From Armigeres subalbatus (taxonomy: Eukaryota; Arthropoda; Insecta; Diptera; Culicidae): DNA of 64,000 bases. Of this stretch, positions 47,250 through 57,009 are shown one piece after another (position 1 is the stretch's first letter; each line of letters starts with the position of its first letter). Under the pieces are notes generated by a model. It had not been told where the DNA came from and ran no database searches. It worked only from the letters and a program-made list of their open reading frames with translations. The stretch is from contig NC_085140.1 in assembly GCF_024139115.2 (NCBI RefSeq), positions 24,148,035 through 24,212,034 of the forward strand, written 5' to 3'. The position numbers were made by a program, and so were the translations under genes.

Positions 47250-48335
47250 TTGGGAACCCTGTCTCAACCACGAGAGTATGTGGGGCTCCCTGAGACGCAA
47301 GGGGTTCCTGAGAAAATCATCGGCCTCATCGAAGCACAGTACGAGGCCTTTTCGTGTAGAGTTCTGCACAATGGTCCTGTCCGACCCTATCCGGGTCGTA
47401 GCTGGTATGAGGCAAGAATGTATCCTATCACCGCTACTGTTCCTAATCGTAATCGATGAGATTCTGGTAGGTGCGATTGACCGTGAACCTAACCGCGGGC
47501 TGTTATGGCAGCTTGTAACCATGGAACACCTGAACGACTTCGAACTGGCGCTCCTCACTCAACGGCGCTTTGATATGCAAAGTAAGCTCAACGACTTTAC
47601 GGAGCGCTCTTCTTCGGCAGGTTTGGTCATCAACGTCAACAAAACCAAATCAGATGTATACATGACGACCCCTTCCGGTTTCACAGTAGCTGGGCAATCA
47701 GTAGAGAATATTGAAAGCTTCCGATACATGGTGTGTCAAATGGCGTCAGAGGGCGGTACCACATTCGACATAGGCGCACGCAGCAACAAAGCAAGGGCTG
47801 CCTTTGCGAGTTTAAGAAATATCTGGAAAAACAGGCAGATAAGTGAACGCACCAAAATACGAATTTTCAACTCTAACGTGAAATCTGTGCTGTTATATGC
47901 TAGCGAAACATGGTGTGTATCAGTGGAGAACACTCAACGGCTGCAGGTGTTCATTAACAGATACCTGCGGTATATATTTCGGGCCTGGTGGCCTCACAAC
48001 TGGATCTCAAACAACGAACTCTATCGTAGTTGTCACCAGAGGCGGATAGCAACAGAAATTCGGGATCGGAAGTAGGGCAGGGTCGGCCACACTCTACGTA
48101 GGGGCGGAAACGAAATCTGTAAACAAGCATTAGACTGGAACCCAGCGGGACATCGCAGCAGAGGCAGACCCAGAGGCTCATGGCGGCGAAACCTCAATAA
48201 AGAAATAAAAGAAGTCGACCGAAATCTAACCTGGCAACAGGTTAAAGCGATAGCCGGGCAACGCTCAGGATGGAGATCTTTCAAGTCGGCCCTTTGCACC
48301 ACCGGAGGTGTACAGGATCCGTAAGTAAGTAAGTT
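47250..48335 (+). pseudogene. Non-LTR reverse transcriptase, catalytic motif deleted
   Basis: The frame 47278-48075 follows an RT palm and thumb: MRQECILSPLLFLIVIDEIL (the GxxQGxxLSPLLF block; the usual Gly is Glu), then GLVINVNKTKSD, FRYMVCQMASEGGT and SVLLYASETWCVS. After a TAG at 48075 the C-terminal tail continues (GRVGHTLRRGGNEICKQAL, HRSRGRPRGSWRR) to 48324. Between LNDFELA and LLTQRR (47535-47560) the bases for the catalytic aspartate pair are missing, while the frame is kept. It ends with a (GTAA)n-like run at 48321-48331, as in RTE-like elements with short 3' tandem repeats. Clade not settled. Dead because of the deletion and the stop. Confidence 0.82.
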
Positions 48336-48439
48336 TGGGACCCCTATCAACTGTGCAAAATATCGGATTGATTGGTTGCGCCCTTGCTTGCCGCTTCGCG
48401 TTTTAAATTTATATGGAGATTAGTATGAGAAAACATACT

Positions 48440-48650
48440 TTTCATTTGGCAGAACAGGTCATTTGGCCAAATAGGTCATATGACCGATAGGTCATCTTGC
48501 CGAAATGGTCATTTGGTCGAATAGGTCATTTGGCCGAATAGGTTATTTGACCAAATATGTCATTTGGAAAAATAACTCAATAGGTCATTTGCCAGAAGGG
48601 ATCAATTGGCTGAATATGTCATTTGGCCAAATAGGCCATTCGACGTTTCA
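48440..48650. repeat. GGTCATTTGGCCGAATA minisatellite
   Basis: About ten imperfect units of GGTCATTTGGCCRAATA. It flanks the next array, as GGCCAAATGAC flanks its other side. Confidence 0.85.
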
Positions 48651-49225
48651 CTTCTCACTTCTTAATCATCATTCCTCGCTACAAAAAGTGAGAAATGAGA
48701 AGTTAGAAATTATGCGTGATAAGAGATACGTCTACCTTCTCACTTCGCTTTTCTCACTTTTAACAGTGAGAAGGTGGAAATGAGGAGTGAGAAGTGAGAC
48801 ATCTCACTTCTCACTTTTCAGTCCCATTTCTCACTTCTCACTGTAAAAAGTGCTCACTACTTATTTCCTACTTCTCACTATGGAAAGTGAGATGCGCAAA
48901 AGGAGTAGAGACACGTCTCACTTCTCACTACGCACTTTTCACAGTGAGAAGTGAGAAATGATTAGTGAGAAAAGAGAAGTCTCACTTCGCACTATTCTTT
49001 TTTCGCAGTGAGAAGTGAGAAATAAGGAGTGAAAAGTGAGAAATGAGACATCTCACTTTTCACTAATCATTTCTCACTTCTCAATTTCCACTTCTCATTT
49101 CTCACATCCCAACTCACACTTCTCCGTTTTCGCAGTGAGAAGAGATAAGTGAGAAATAAGGAGTGAGAAGTGAAATGTCTCATTTCTTACTTTTCACTCT
49201 TTATTACTCACTTCTCACCTTCTCA
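48650..49225. repeat. CACTTCTCACTT / AAGTGAGAAGTGAG alternating array
   Basis: About 570 bp in which CTCACTTCTCACTT blocks alternate with the complement GTGAGAAGTGAGAA, so many local hairpins can form. The opposite orientations distinguish it from a simple head-to-tail minisatellite. Confidence 0.85.
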
Positions 49226-49470
49226 TTATTCCAATGGGGCCTCTTGGCATAATGACTTACTCGTCGAAACGATTTTTTCGGCCAACGACCTAGTAAGTCA
49301 AACAACATTTTCGGCCAAATGACCTGTTCGGCCAAATGACTTGCGGCCCAATGGTATGTTCGGACAAATAGTACATTCGGGCTCGGCCAAACAACATCAG
49401 GCCTAGTGGCCTACGGCCAAATGACATTCAGCGAAATAGTTTTCGGGCAAACGGGCCTTCCCTGAAAGCC
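49226..49470. repeat. GGCCAAATGACCT minisatellite
   Basis: Imperfect units with TTCGGCCAAATGACC, the mirror counterpart of the units before the array. Confidence 0.75.
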
Positions 49471-50310
49471 CTGTTAATAAGCATCAGATGGCACGAAATG
49501 CTGTTTAGCATGCCGAGTTTTTACTCAGGCATTCTGCCAAGTTCACATCATTAGGATGTTCAAGCACCATATTAAGTAAGAAATTTTTCGTGTCAAGTCC
49601 GCTACCACAAAAACTAAAAGGCAGCTGTGGCAATTAACCCCGTACAATAAAATGTTCTTACAAATATATTATTTGAAAGAGATTCACACAAATTGTGTTC
49701 AAATATGAAATAGATATAAAAAATCAATTTCATTAAGCTATAATATTCTACATGAAACAAATGTTGCAGATATACGGCGACCCACCTTACCAGTTCAAAA
49801 TTGCTATAGTAGTTCAAAATTGATATAGTAAGCATGATGGGACTGACCTAGATCAACAGATAATATCATTTCCAATTAGGGGCTTTGGATTCCTATGATT
49901 ATGTATCATCGTTTAACTATACCAGTTTTGGCCATGTTCCAGATTTGCATACCTTTCAAGGGTTTAATCAGCTGTAACAGGAAATTTGGTCAAATTAGGC
50001 ACTCAAGTGGCCAAAACCCCTATTTGAAAGTCTCCAAAGAACAATGAATTAAGTGAAAAACAAATAATATAAGTGTATACAAGAAGTGACGTAAACAGAG
50101 AGTTTAGTTTACTCTCGGAGTGACGATGGAATTTTTGAAAGAATTTTAATTTATCCGGCACTTTTTTCCAATTTTTTTATCTCTAGACACAGCATGACCC
50201 ATACCATGAACGATTGAATGAAAACAGCCAGGCAGCAGATGGCGAAAGCACTTTTCCACTTTTTTCAACGGTCTCCGTATTTTATACGATTTATAATATT
50301 TTCTTCTTTG
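49471..50310. other. AT-rich spacer, no gene assigned
   Basis: Short opposite frames only; no element ends recognised. Confidence 0.4.
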
Positions 50311-50314
50311 TATA

Positions 50315-52260
50315 CTTGATACAGCTCGTGATTCATGCGTCTGCGACACACCATTTTATAGTTTCCCTCCGAGTATTGTACGCAGCACTTTTCGCTCGAA
50401 AACCTCGAAAGCTCTCCAGTCCGCCTCTTTTAACGTCCATGCTTCATGTCCATAACGGGCCACTGGTAGAATCATAATTTTGTTTAGAGCAAATTTCGTT
50501 CGTATCAAGGATCATCCGCAGGCTAAACATCTGATCTGTCGTTGATCGGCCCTCACGAAAACCTGCTTAGTATTCGCCGACGAAGGACTCCTCAAGCGCT
50601 CTCAGTCTGTTAAACAGGATACGTGACAGGATTTTGTACGCCGGAAGGGTGATCCCTCTGTAATTGGCACACTCTAATCTGTGCTCTTTCTTATAGATTG
50701 GGCATATGAGACCATTCAACCAGGCGATAGGCAGTTCTTCATCCTCCTATATTTTCTGGATAGTGTGGTTGGAAAAATATATTAAGCTCGTTTAGTGGAA
50801 TGTATTAAACCGTCTAAGACGAATTAAGTACTGTCCATTTAATTCCACCAGTTTATTTTCGTTATCTTTTTTCGTTATCTAAGTCGAGTCAAGTACAAGA
50901 CACTGAAGACGACCACACAGTTGTGGTCGAAATACGTATCTGCAAAGATAACGAAAATTAACTGGTGGAATTAAATGGACAGTACTTAATTCGTCTTAGA
51001 CGGTTTAATGGTTGATTTATTGATGCAGCTGCTCACGTCCATGTTTGAGAAGCTCGACCGGGATCTCGTCCTTCCCAGAAGCTTTACTGTTTTTCAGCTC
51101 ATTTAAAGCCTTCTTTACCTCGTCCAGCGTTGGTTGTTCCATAGCTTAACCGTCCCCGACTATGTCCATCCTGCTCCTTAATACACCTTCATTTATACCG
51201 TTCAACATATCTTCGAAGTGCTCCTTCCACCTGGCTGCCTACATAGTCTTATCTGTCAGCAAATTTCTCTCTCGGTCATTTCACATGGCGGGCGCTGATG
51301 CAGTCTTATGCCGCACGTCATTGACAGTTGTGTAAAACCTCTGCATAACGTTTCCATCGATGTTTTCCTGCGCTTCAGCTATCACACTCTCTTCGCGTTG
51401 CCTTTTTTCTGCGGTGGATTCGTTTCTCTTCTGCCCTTGCTACACTGTACCGCTCTCTGTTGGAACTGGTACGAGCCACTAGCATTCGACTCATAGCAAC
51501 ATTTTTCTCGTCCGTCACTCGCTGGCACTCCTCATGAAACCAATCATTTCGTTGGCGTCGCTGTACAATGCCTAACACTTCCTGCGCTGTTGTAATCACA
51601 GCTTCGTGGATATTTTCCCACAATCTGTAAACGTCGCTAGATCCGGTGGCATCTCCTATGTCCTTGTCGCTTGTCCAGCTTATGTTGGTACTGTTCAGCA
51701 ACTTCTTCAACTGGATATCAAATCGTTAGATATTGGAACGCCTCGTTCTGTTGTTTCGTGAATTCGTGACGCTGAAAAGTCGCGCCCGATTTTTTGCAAC
51801 TACAAAGTAGTGATCCGAGTCAATGTTCAGACCTCTGAAGGACCTTACATCTATAACATTCGTAAAATGTCGTCCGTCGATCAGCACGTGGTCTATCTGT
51901 GAGCAAGTGTCTCTACTCGGATGTTGTCAGGCGTGTTTGCGAATATTCTTACGTGCGAAGTAGGTACTGCTGATTGCCATTCCTCTAGCAACAGCAAAGG
52001 TTACAAATCGCAGACCATTATCGTTGGTAGCAGAATGAAGGCTTTCCCTGCCAATGACAGGGCGAAAGAAACTTTCTCTTCCGATCTGTGCATTTGCATC
52101 CCCAATGACAATCGTTACATCGTGTGTTGGGCACTCTCTGTAGGCCTTATCAAGGCTCTCATAGAACGCATCCTTCACGTCATCAGGCTTATCGTTCGTT
52201 GGGGCATAGATGCTGATCAGGCTAGTATGTATTCTGTTGGAATTGGAAATGAGCCAAAAT
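50315..52260 (-). pseudogene. LINE ORF2 with endonuclease and RT parts, decayed
   Basis: In minus-strand order: the endonuclease block TIVIGDANAQIGRES (about 52120-52075) with NIDSDHYFVV (about 51840-51800); a linker (51710-51375; QRRQRNDWFHEECQR); RT start with ALNELKNSKASGKDEIPVELL (about 51120-51050); CANYRGITLPAYKILSRILF and EYQAGFREGRSTTDQMF (50670-50515); then C-terminal debris (50480-50320). The catalytic palm is missing between 50515 and 50480, and stops occur throughout. A palindromic element interrupts the RT at about 50775-51010. Confidence 0.78.
50775..51010. mobile_element. Palindromic element inserted in the LINE RT
   Basis: Arms run from ATTAAACCGTCTAAGACG (50803) to its complement ending at 51009, with the one-sided tail (ATTAAGCTCGTTTAGTGGAA) on the left. 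It shares CAAGTACAAGACACTGAAGA and GGTCGAAATACGTATCTG with the copies at 59539 and 62849, but is more diverged. Confidence 0.8.
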
Positions 52261-52274
52261 GCTCGGTTTGTATA

Positions 52275-53160
52275 TTAAATCAGGGATGAAAAAAAAACAA
52301 ATTTTCAAAAAATCGAGGGTGATTAATAAGGTGGACCACGCTTATAAGAAAACAATTCAAAATCATTTTTTCGAGAGATATACCCTCTGAAAATAAAGTT
52401 TTTTGCTCCCAGAAGCTACTGTGAAAATTTCAGCCAGATCCGTCAAATCTAACTGGATGCTAAGTGGCGCTGTAGTCATTCAATGCCACTCATTATTAAC
52501 ACGTACAATCTTTGCCTTATTACGAAGAGACTCCTAAAAACCGCGAGTGATTTAGTAAAAAAAAACAAAAAAGTTATACCTTGATGAAAAAAGTTGGAAA
52601 AATAAATTCCCTCCCCCGGGGTGAAACGCGCCATCCAACTAGTTCACATACAAAATCGATCGGAGATGTTTAGTGAGCCCCAAATTCGTTAATTTTAGTT
52701 AATTTCAAAACGAGTATCAGACAAATGAAGTAAATCGAAGCACTTCGATCCAATCGATTTTGAAAGTTTAATAGCTGGATGGTCTCATCCCAGTGAAATT
52801 ATCAACTGATCAAAAATCACTGATCAAACTCACCCGTGATCTTAATTTTAAATTATCAAGTGATAAAAACTCGCCAACGATTAAGAATCGTTTGAAAATC
52901 GTATCTTGATTTCAAGTAGTTACATTTTTAACTCTTTTTCCTTACTACCATAACCATAACGCCATTTAGAAGATATAACGGGACTGTTGACAATTAGCTA
53001 TTAGTAAATATTAATGTTTGAATAAAAACTCTGTGTTTATTATCGTTTGAGTACAACATTTTAGAAGTCGTCGCCGGCGACAACTTGCCTACTTTTTCAC
53101 GTGAAAAGTTTTCACATGAAAATTGCAATCATCATCTTTTGATAATGATTCAGCACAACA
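52275..53160. repeat. Dispersed repeat, long form, shared with 60015-60300
   Basis: Blocks AAATTTTCAAAAAATCGAGG (52299), AAATTATCAAGTGATAAAAA (52850) and CAGCACAACACTG (53152) recur in the same order at 60050, 60105 and 60295. The second copy is about 600 bp shorter, so it is an internal deletion derivative or this one carries an insertion. Superfamily unknown. Confidence 0.55.
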
Positions 53161-55050
53161 CTGTACTAAATCAACTCATACCTATAACATTGGCAACCCG
53201 TTAAACAAGATGAGCCTAACCCCCAAATTACAATAAAATTCCGCATGAACTCGTAGCAAGTGCAGGCTTGCAGTGGGCGACTGTTTGCATCATTATTTCC
53301 TTCCGATACTCGATAGAGTGTAAGGACGTGGCCGGCGCCACATTGAGGTTGGAAAGCAATTTCCATGTTCCATCCATTGGTTTCCTGTGCAATAATGATA
53401 GTCCCGCTACATACCCCTACAAGGGTTTGAGCTAGACGATTTATCTTTGAGATATTTAATTGTGATCAATTTAATCAGATTTTACAAAACAATAAACAAT
53501 CCGATTCTTTTCACAGATACCTATATGTTTGACGACGATGAAGAGCAGGGGTCAAAAACAGATGAAGGACATCATTAGATCAAATGAAACGTGTGGGCCT
53601 CGTCGTCTAGCCTTGTGGAATAAAATATTATTAGACGTTTTGTATTATTATGTTGTAGAAAATTCAATTATAATGTCATCTATTTGCGTGTTGCATTTCT
53701 AGGAAATCATCAGTTTCAATGTCAAAATTTGAAACAATGCCTGATTGCATGTTAACATTTTGTAACAAAAAATAACTTCCAGGAAAATGGAAATCGTGTA
53801 ACCAACAATTTCCCCTCTCAATGACGAATCCGTTTCACAAACGCTATGTACCCTACAGACTGCATGGGGATTTCAGTCGCCTTACCTTGTGGTAATGATT
53901 GCATCTAAAACTGTGAAACTTTGCTCAGGTGCTGCAGTACAGATTAAACTTTTCGTCGCCAAGAAGAAACTTTTCCAACTTTCATTGACAAGTGCTTCCT
54001 TAGGTCTGTCAACGGCACAAAAGTGAATAAGTTTTGCTATTCTTTTACATCTTCACAGCTCTACATATATATCGAATTCAAGCTTGCTCTTTTAATTTTA
54101 TTGTTTTCGATAATTTTTGTTAAAATATATCCGCACTTTAATTTTGAAGCTTTGCCTTCTAAGCTAATTAAATGCCTTATGTTTATGCCCGGGAATTACT
54201 CAGTGCGATACCCTGGAAGCTTGGTCTAAACAATATCCATTTCATGCACACGCCATAACCAATTCATATGAAAACGTCCATGGTGACACAGTAACGATGA
54301 TTTTTTGCTGTCCCCGAGGGCCCTTCTGGAGCTTCGGGTAAATGAGCAGCGAAAAAAAAATCTCACAAACCAACCATCATAAGCCCTCAATAAATGAAAA
54401 GCGAAACAAACTGCTACCCATACAGCGAGTGAGTCGTTCGCTCCAACTCGGCATGTGTCCCTTCCGAGCATTTTCTTGAGCTTGTGGCCCCCATTCCTGT
54501 GCGCCGTCTACCACCACGGATTTTCCTACACCCCACTATGGGGCGGCTCCATACAAGTAGGTGGCCGAAAATATTTTCATTTCATTTCTGCAATATTTCA
54601 CACTTATATCGTAGATTATTGTCTAAAAGATGTGAAATACTTGTTTTGCAGGTCGTTATTACTTCTAAGGTCTCCAAACTCCCTGGAATACAGACCTTTG
54701 ATATCTATGGAATATATCCCTTTTATCTACGAATGTCTCATGTACACAGCAGTCTATAGATGTGTATTTTATTGCAGCGCAGACCTGTAGAGTTCAAACT
54801 AGAAAATTGTATACTGTTTTTATGTGAATTGAGTTGTACAGATGTTCTAAGTTGCACAAGGACTCCGTCAAATACAGGCCATTACATCTACATACGTAAC
54901 AGGTTGTCTTTGTAGGATTTTTCAGTTTGGTTCAGGCTCTTAACCCGTAAAACAAGTAAATGGAATACAATATAAAGCTCTATTAAAGCTAAACGAACTC
55001 CAAGCAATAAAAGCTTCAAGATATATAAGTATACTGCAACAACATTTATT
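53161..55050. other. Intergenic stretch, no gene assigned
   Basis: Overlapping plus frames at 54455-54790 and a minus frame at 54226-54471 have no domain or coding-like bias. On the minus strand, AATAAA motifs at 55043-55062 could serve as polyadenylation signals for the ORF at 55121-55621. Confidence 0.35.
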
Positions 55051-55120
55051 TATTCATTATGTACATGAACATCCTCAACAAAATCATCATTTATTTCTTC
55101 AAGATCGATTAAAATATCTG

Positions 55121-55621
55121 CTATGGTATATTTTCTGTACTCGAATCTGTTGTATTGCAAGAAGGTTCAGTCATTGAAAAACTTTGAACATCTTCTGGAT
55201 ATTCCAGATTAGATTTATTTTGAAGTCGCTTACCTAAGTTGAGGGAGCTTATCAAAGGATCCGACGAGTTCATAGCACGAATGAAAACGTCATGTAAATT
55301 TTCTTCTCTTGAGGCTTTCCTGGCATGATGAGTCCGACTGTTTTGTAAGTGCTTGTGTTGACACTCAGCTGCTTCTTCAGCCAACATTCCAAGTGGTGCT
55401 GGTGAATGAATAATTATATCCCCAGCATGGGCAAGGACTTTATGCACCGTAGCAGGAATTTTATACCAATCATACAGCTGCAAATATAACCGGTAGGTTG
55501 CTTTACAATAACTGTCTAGCTTTTCAGGATTGATATATATATATTCCAAAGCTTTTTCAACGCGATCTACCTGACGTCCCTCGTGAGCTCTAAATACTTC
55601 AATGAGTTGCCTATAATTCAT
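55121..55621 (-). CDS. RAG1/Transib-like transposase C-terminal ORF (166 aa)
   Basis: An uninterrupted ATG-to-stop frame. Residues about 55-125 carry TVHKVLAHAGDII, PLGMLAEEAAECQHK, HHARKASREENLHDVFIRA and SSDPL. The spacing HK-x-LAH, E-x3-E, K, R-x-x-x-ARK-x-SR and a following ED/HDV helix matches the C-terminal core of Transib transposases and of vertebrate RAG1, where the third catalytic acidic residue (Glu962 in RAG1) lies in the GAWASEGNE block; here the candidate is within LAEEAAE. Length is far below a full transposase (about 700 aa), so the N-terminal RNase H-fold part with the first two Asp is missing. A TGA sits two codons before the ATG. AATAAA motifs lie about 60-80 bp after the stop. 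It could be a truncated element, a terminal exon, or a domesticated fragment. Confidence 0.65.
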   Translation of the reverse strand: MNYRQLIEVFRAHEGRQVDRVEKALEYIYINPEKLDSYCKATYRLYLQLYDWYKIPATVHKVLAHAGDIIIHSPAPLGMLAEEAAECQHKHLQNSRTHHARKASREENLHDVFIRAMNSSDPLISSLNLGKRLQNKSNLEYPEDVQSFSMTEPSCNTTDSSTENIP

Positions 55622-55920
55622 GATTCACCAAATAATAAGTACAAACACTTCACACGATTTACCTTCGCAATCACAGCTCACTATGCACTCAGATAGACAT
55701 TCATAAATGTTCTGTTTATTTATTTCACCTAGGTACATACCAATAATTATCGAAAGATGTCCTTAGGTACAGACATTTTTGCTTCTTGTATTCACATATT
55801 GGATTTTAATTAATATCAAAATTTTACTTTTTATGAAATAATTTCAAATGAAGCCTAGAGTATTTTCGTAGCCCTCAAGAGTATATTGTTTTTTTTTTCA
55901 TATTTATTTGTTTGATACTT
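55622..55920. other. Region upstream of the Transib-like ORF
   Basis: AT-rich. On the minus strand GCGAAGGTAAAT (near 55665) resembles a splice donor just upstream of the ORF. No inverted-repeat end with a CACAGTG-like tip was found next to it. Confidence 0.3.
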
Positions 55921-55924
55921 GATA

Positions 55925-56125
55925 GATAATGAGTTGCCTCCTCTTGGTGAGCCTACGCCAAATGGAGTATCATATTGCTGCATAAGCTATCGTGTACACG
56001 GCCTACCACGAAGCCTACGACACTTTTCGTGTAATCTACTATCTCTATTTTAACTGTTCTTGATGCTCTTTTGTCATACGCATGGGATTTGTATCCAGCC
56101 CATCACAGTCTGCCGTGTATTATGA
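55925..56125 (-). pseudogene. LINE RT C-terminal debris
   Basis: Nucleotide similarity to 34270-34500 of the LINE fragment (ACGCCAAATGGAGTATC, ATCGTGTACACGGCC, CAGTCTGCCGTGT). No open frame remains. Confidence 0.6.
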
Positions 56126-56129
56126 GAAT

Positions 56130-56720
56130 AATTACATTTAATGTTTCAAAATTAACGACTTTTTTTCAAAAAAGTGATCGGAATCGCAGATTTGCAGCCA
56201 TAAGCAGCTGGAATTTGTTTTAATGCCTTCTGGGAGGTCCAAAGAAAGTCGTAGTGGTAGTCGCTAAGCGAAACTTTGAGAAACTTTTTGTATGAAAAAA
56301 AAAATTTTTTTCTTCGGGTCATTTTCGGATGTTTCACTACCTATTTTCCCATAACTAACCCGTTCTTCGCAAGTCCATGAAACAAGCTTTCAGAAACTTT
56401 TTAAAGAGTTGGAAAAGAGCTACTGTAGCCGAAGATATTGACAGTTGAATAATGCATTGATTTTTCAAGAACTAAAAAGTGTCTGGCTCTAATGCCTATA
56501 TCTTGATAACCGTATGGCTTAGAGTGCTGATATGCTGGGGTTTAATGCTCCAAAGCATTAGCATTTAGTAGGTCAACTTGAAGTACGACTCAGAGAACGT
56601 CGACTTTTTATGTTCTGCCACCTGATTCCCCATAGTGACCCAACGCGCCCTTACTGGAGCAGACGGCAGGTGTGCGGTGGCAAATTGCGATTAAATATGT
56701 AAATTTATGAGTATGCTGCA
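56130..56720. other. AT-rich spacer, no gene assigned
   Basis: No recognised element ends or coding frames. Confidence 0.4.
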
Positions 56721-56751
56721 GTAAATGTGTTTAACGGACCCGGGCCATTAC

Positions 56752-56991
56752 TCATGTTTGATTCGGGTTGAGCCCTTCTTCGTTGCACGGCTCGCCGTCG
56801 GTTTCCATCATTATGCTTTGTTTGGTGTTGGGGTTAGTGGGGATGGGTGGCACGGTTTTGCGCCCATCAAGAAGCCTCCGGCCAAGATCCACCGCTTCGG
56901 ACTCGGAAATCTTACTCGGTTGGCAGTCAGTCGAGGACATCGAGGGTGGAAGTATGGAGGCAGTATTTATCACATATATGGAAGATGGATG
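56752..56991 (-). CDS. Candidate host exon or ORF remnant with coding-like codon use
   Basis: A minus-strand frame open from a TAA near 56992 to a TGA at 56752-56754. The product is hydrophilic and Ser/Pro/Glu/Asn-rich (ISESEAVDLGRRLLDGRKT, MMETDGEPCNEEGLNPNQT), with no recognised domain. About 60-65% of third codon positions are G or C, much higher than the AT-rich surroundings, which is what a selected mosquito exon would show. The stop is followed by GTAATG, so TGA|GTAATG could instead be a splice donor. No good acceptor is visible immediately upstream. Confidence is limited because no family is recognised. Confidence 0.35.
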   Translation of the reverse strand, partial: HPSSIYVINTASILPPSMSSTDCQPSKISESEAVDLGRRLLDGRKTVPPIPTNPNTKQSIMMETDGEPCNEEGLNPNQT

Positions 56992-57009
56992 TTATGTAAT
57001 GCAAGCTAA

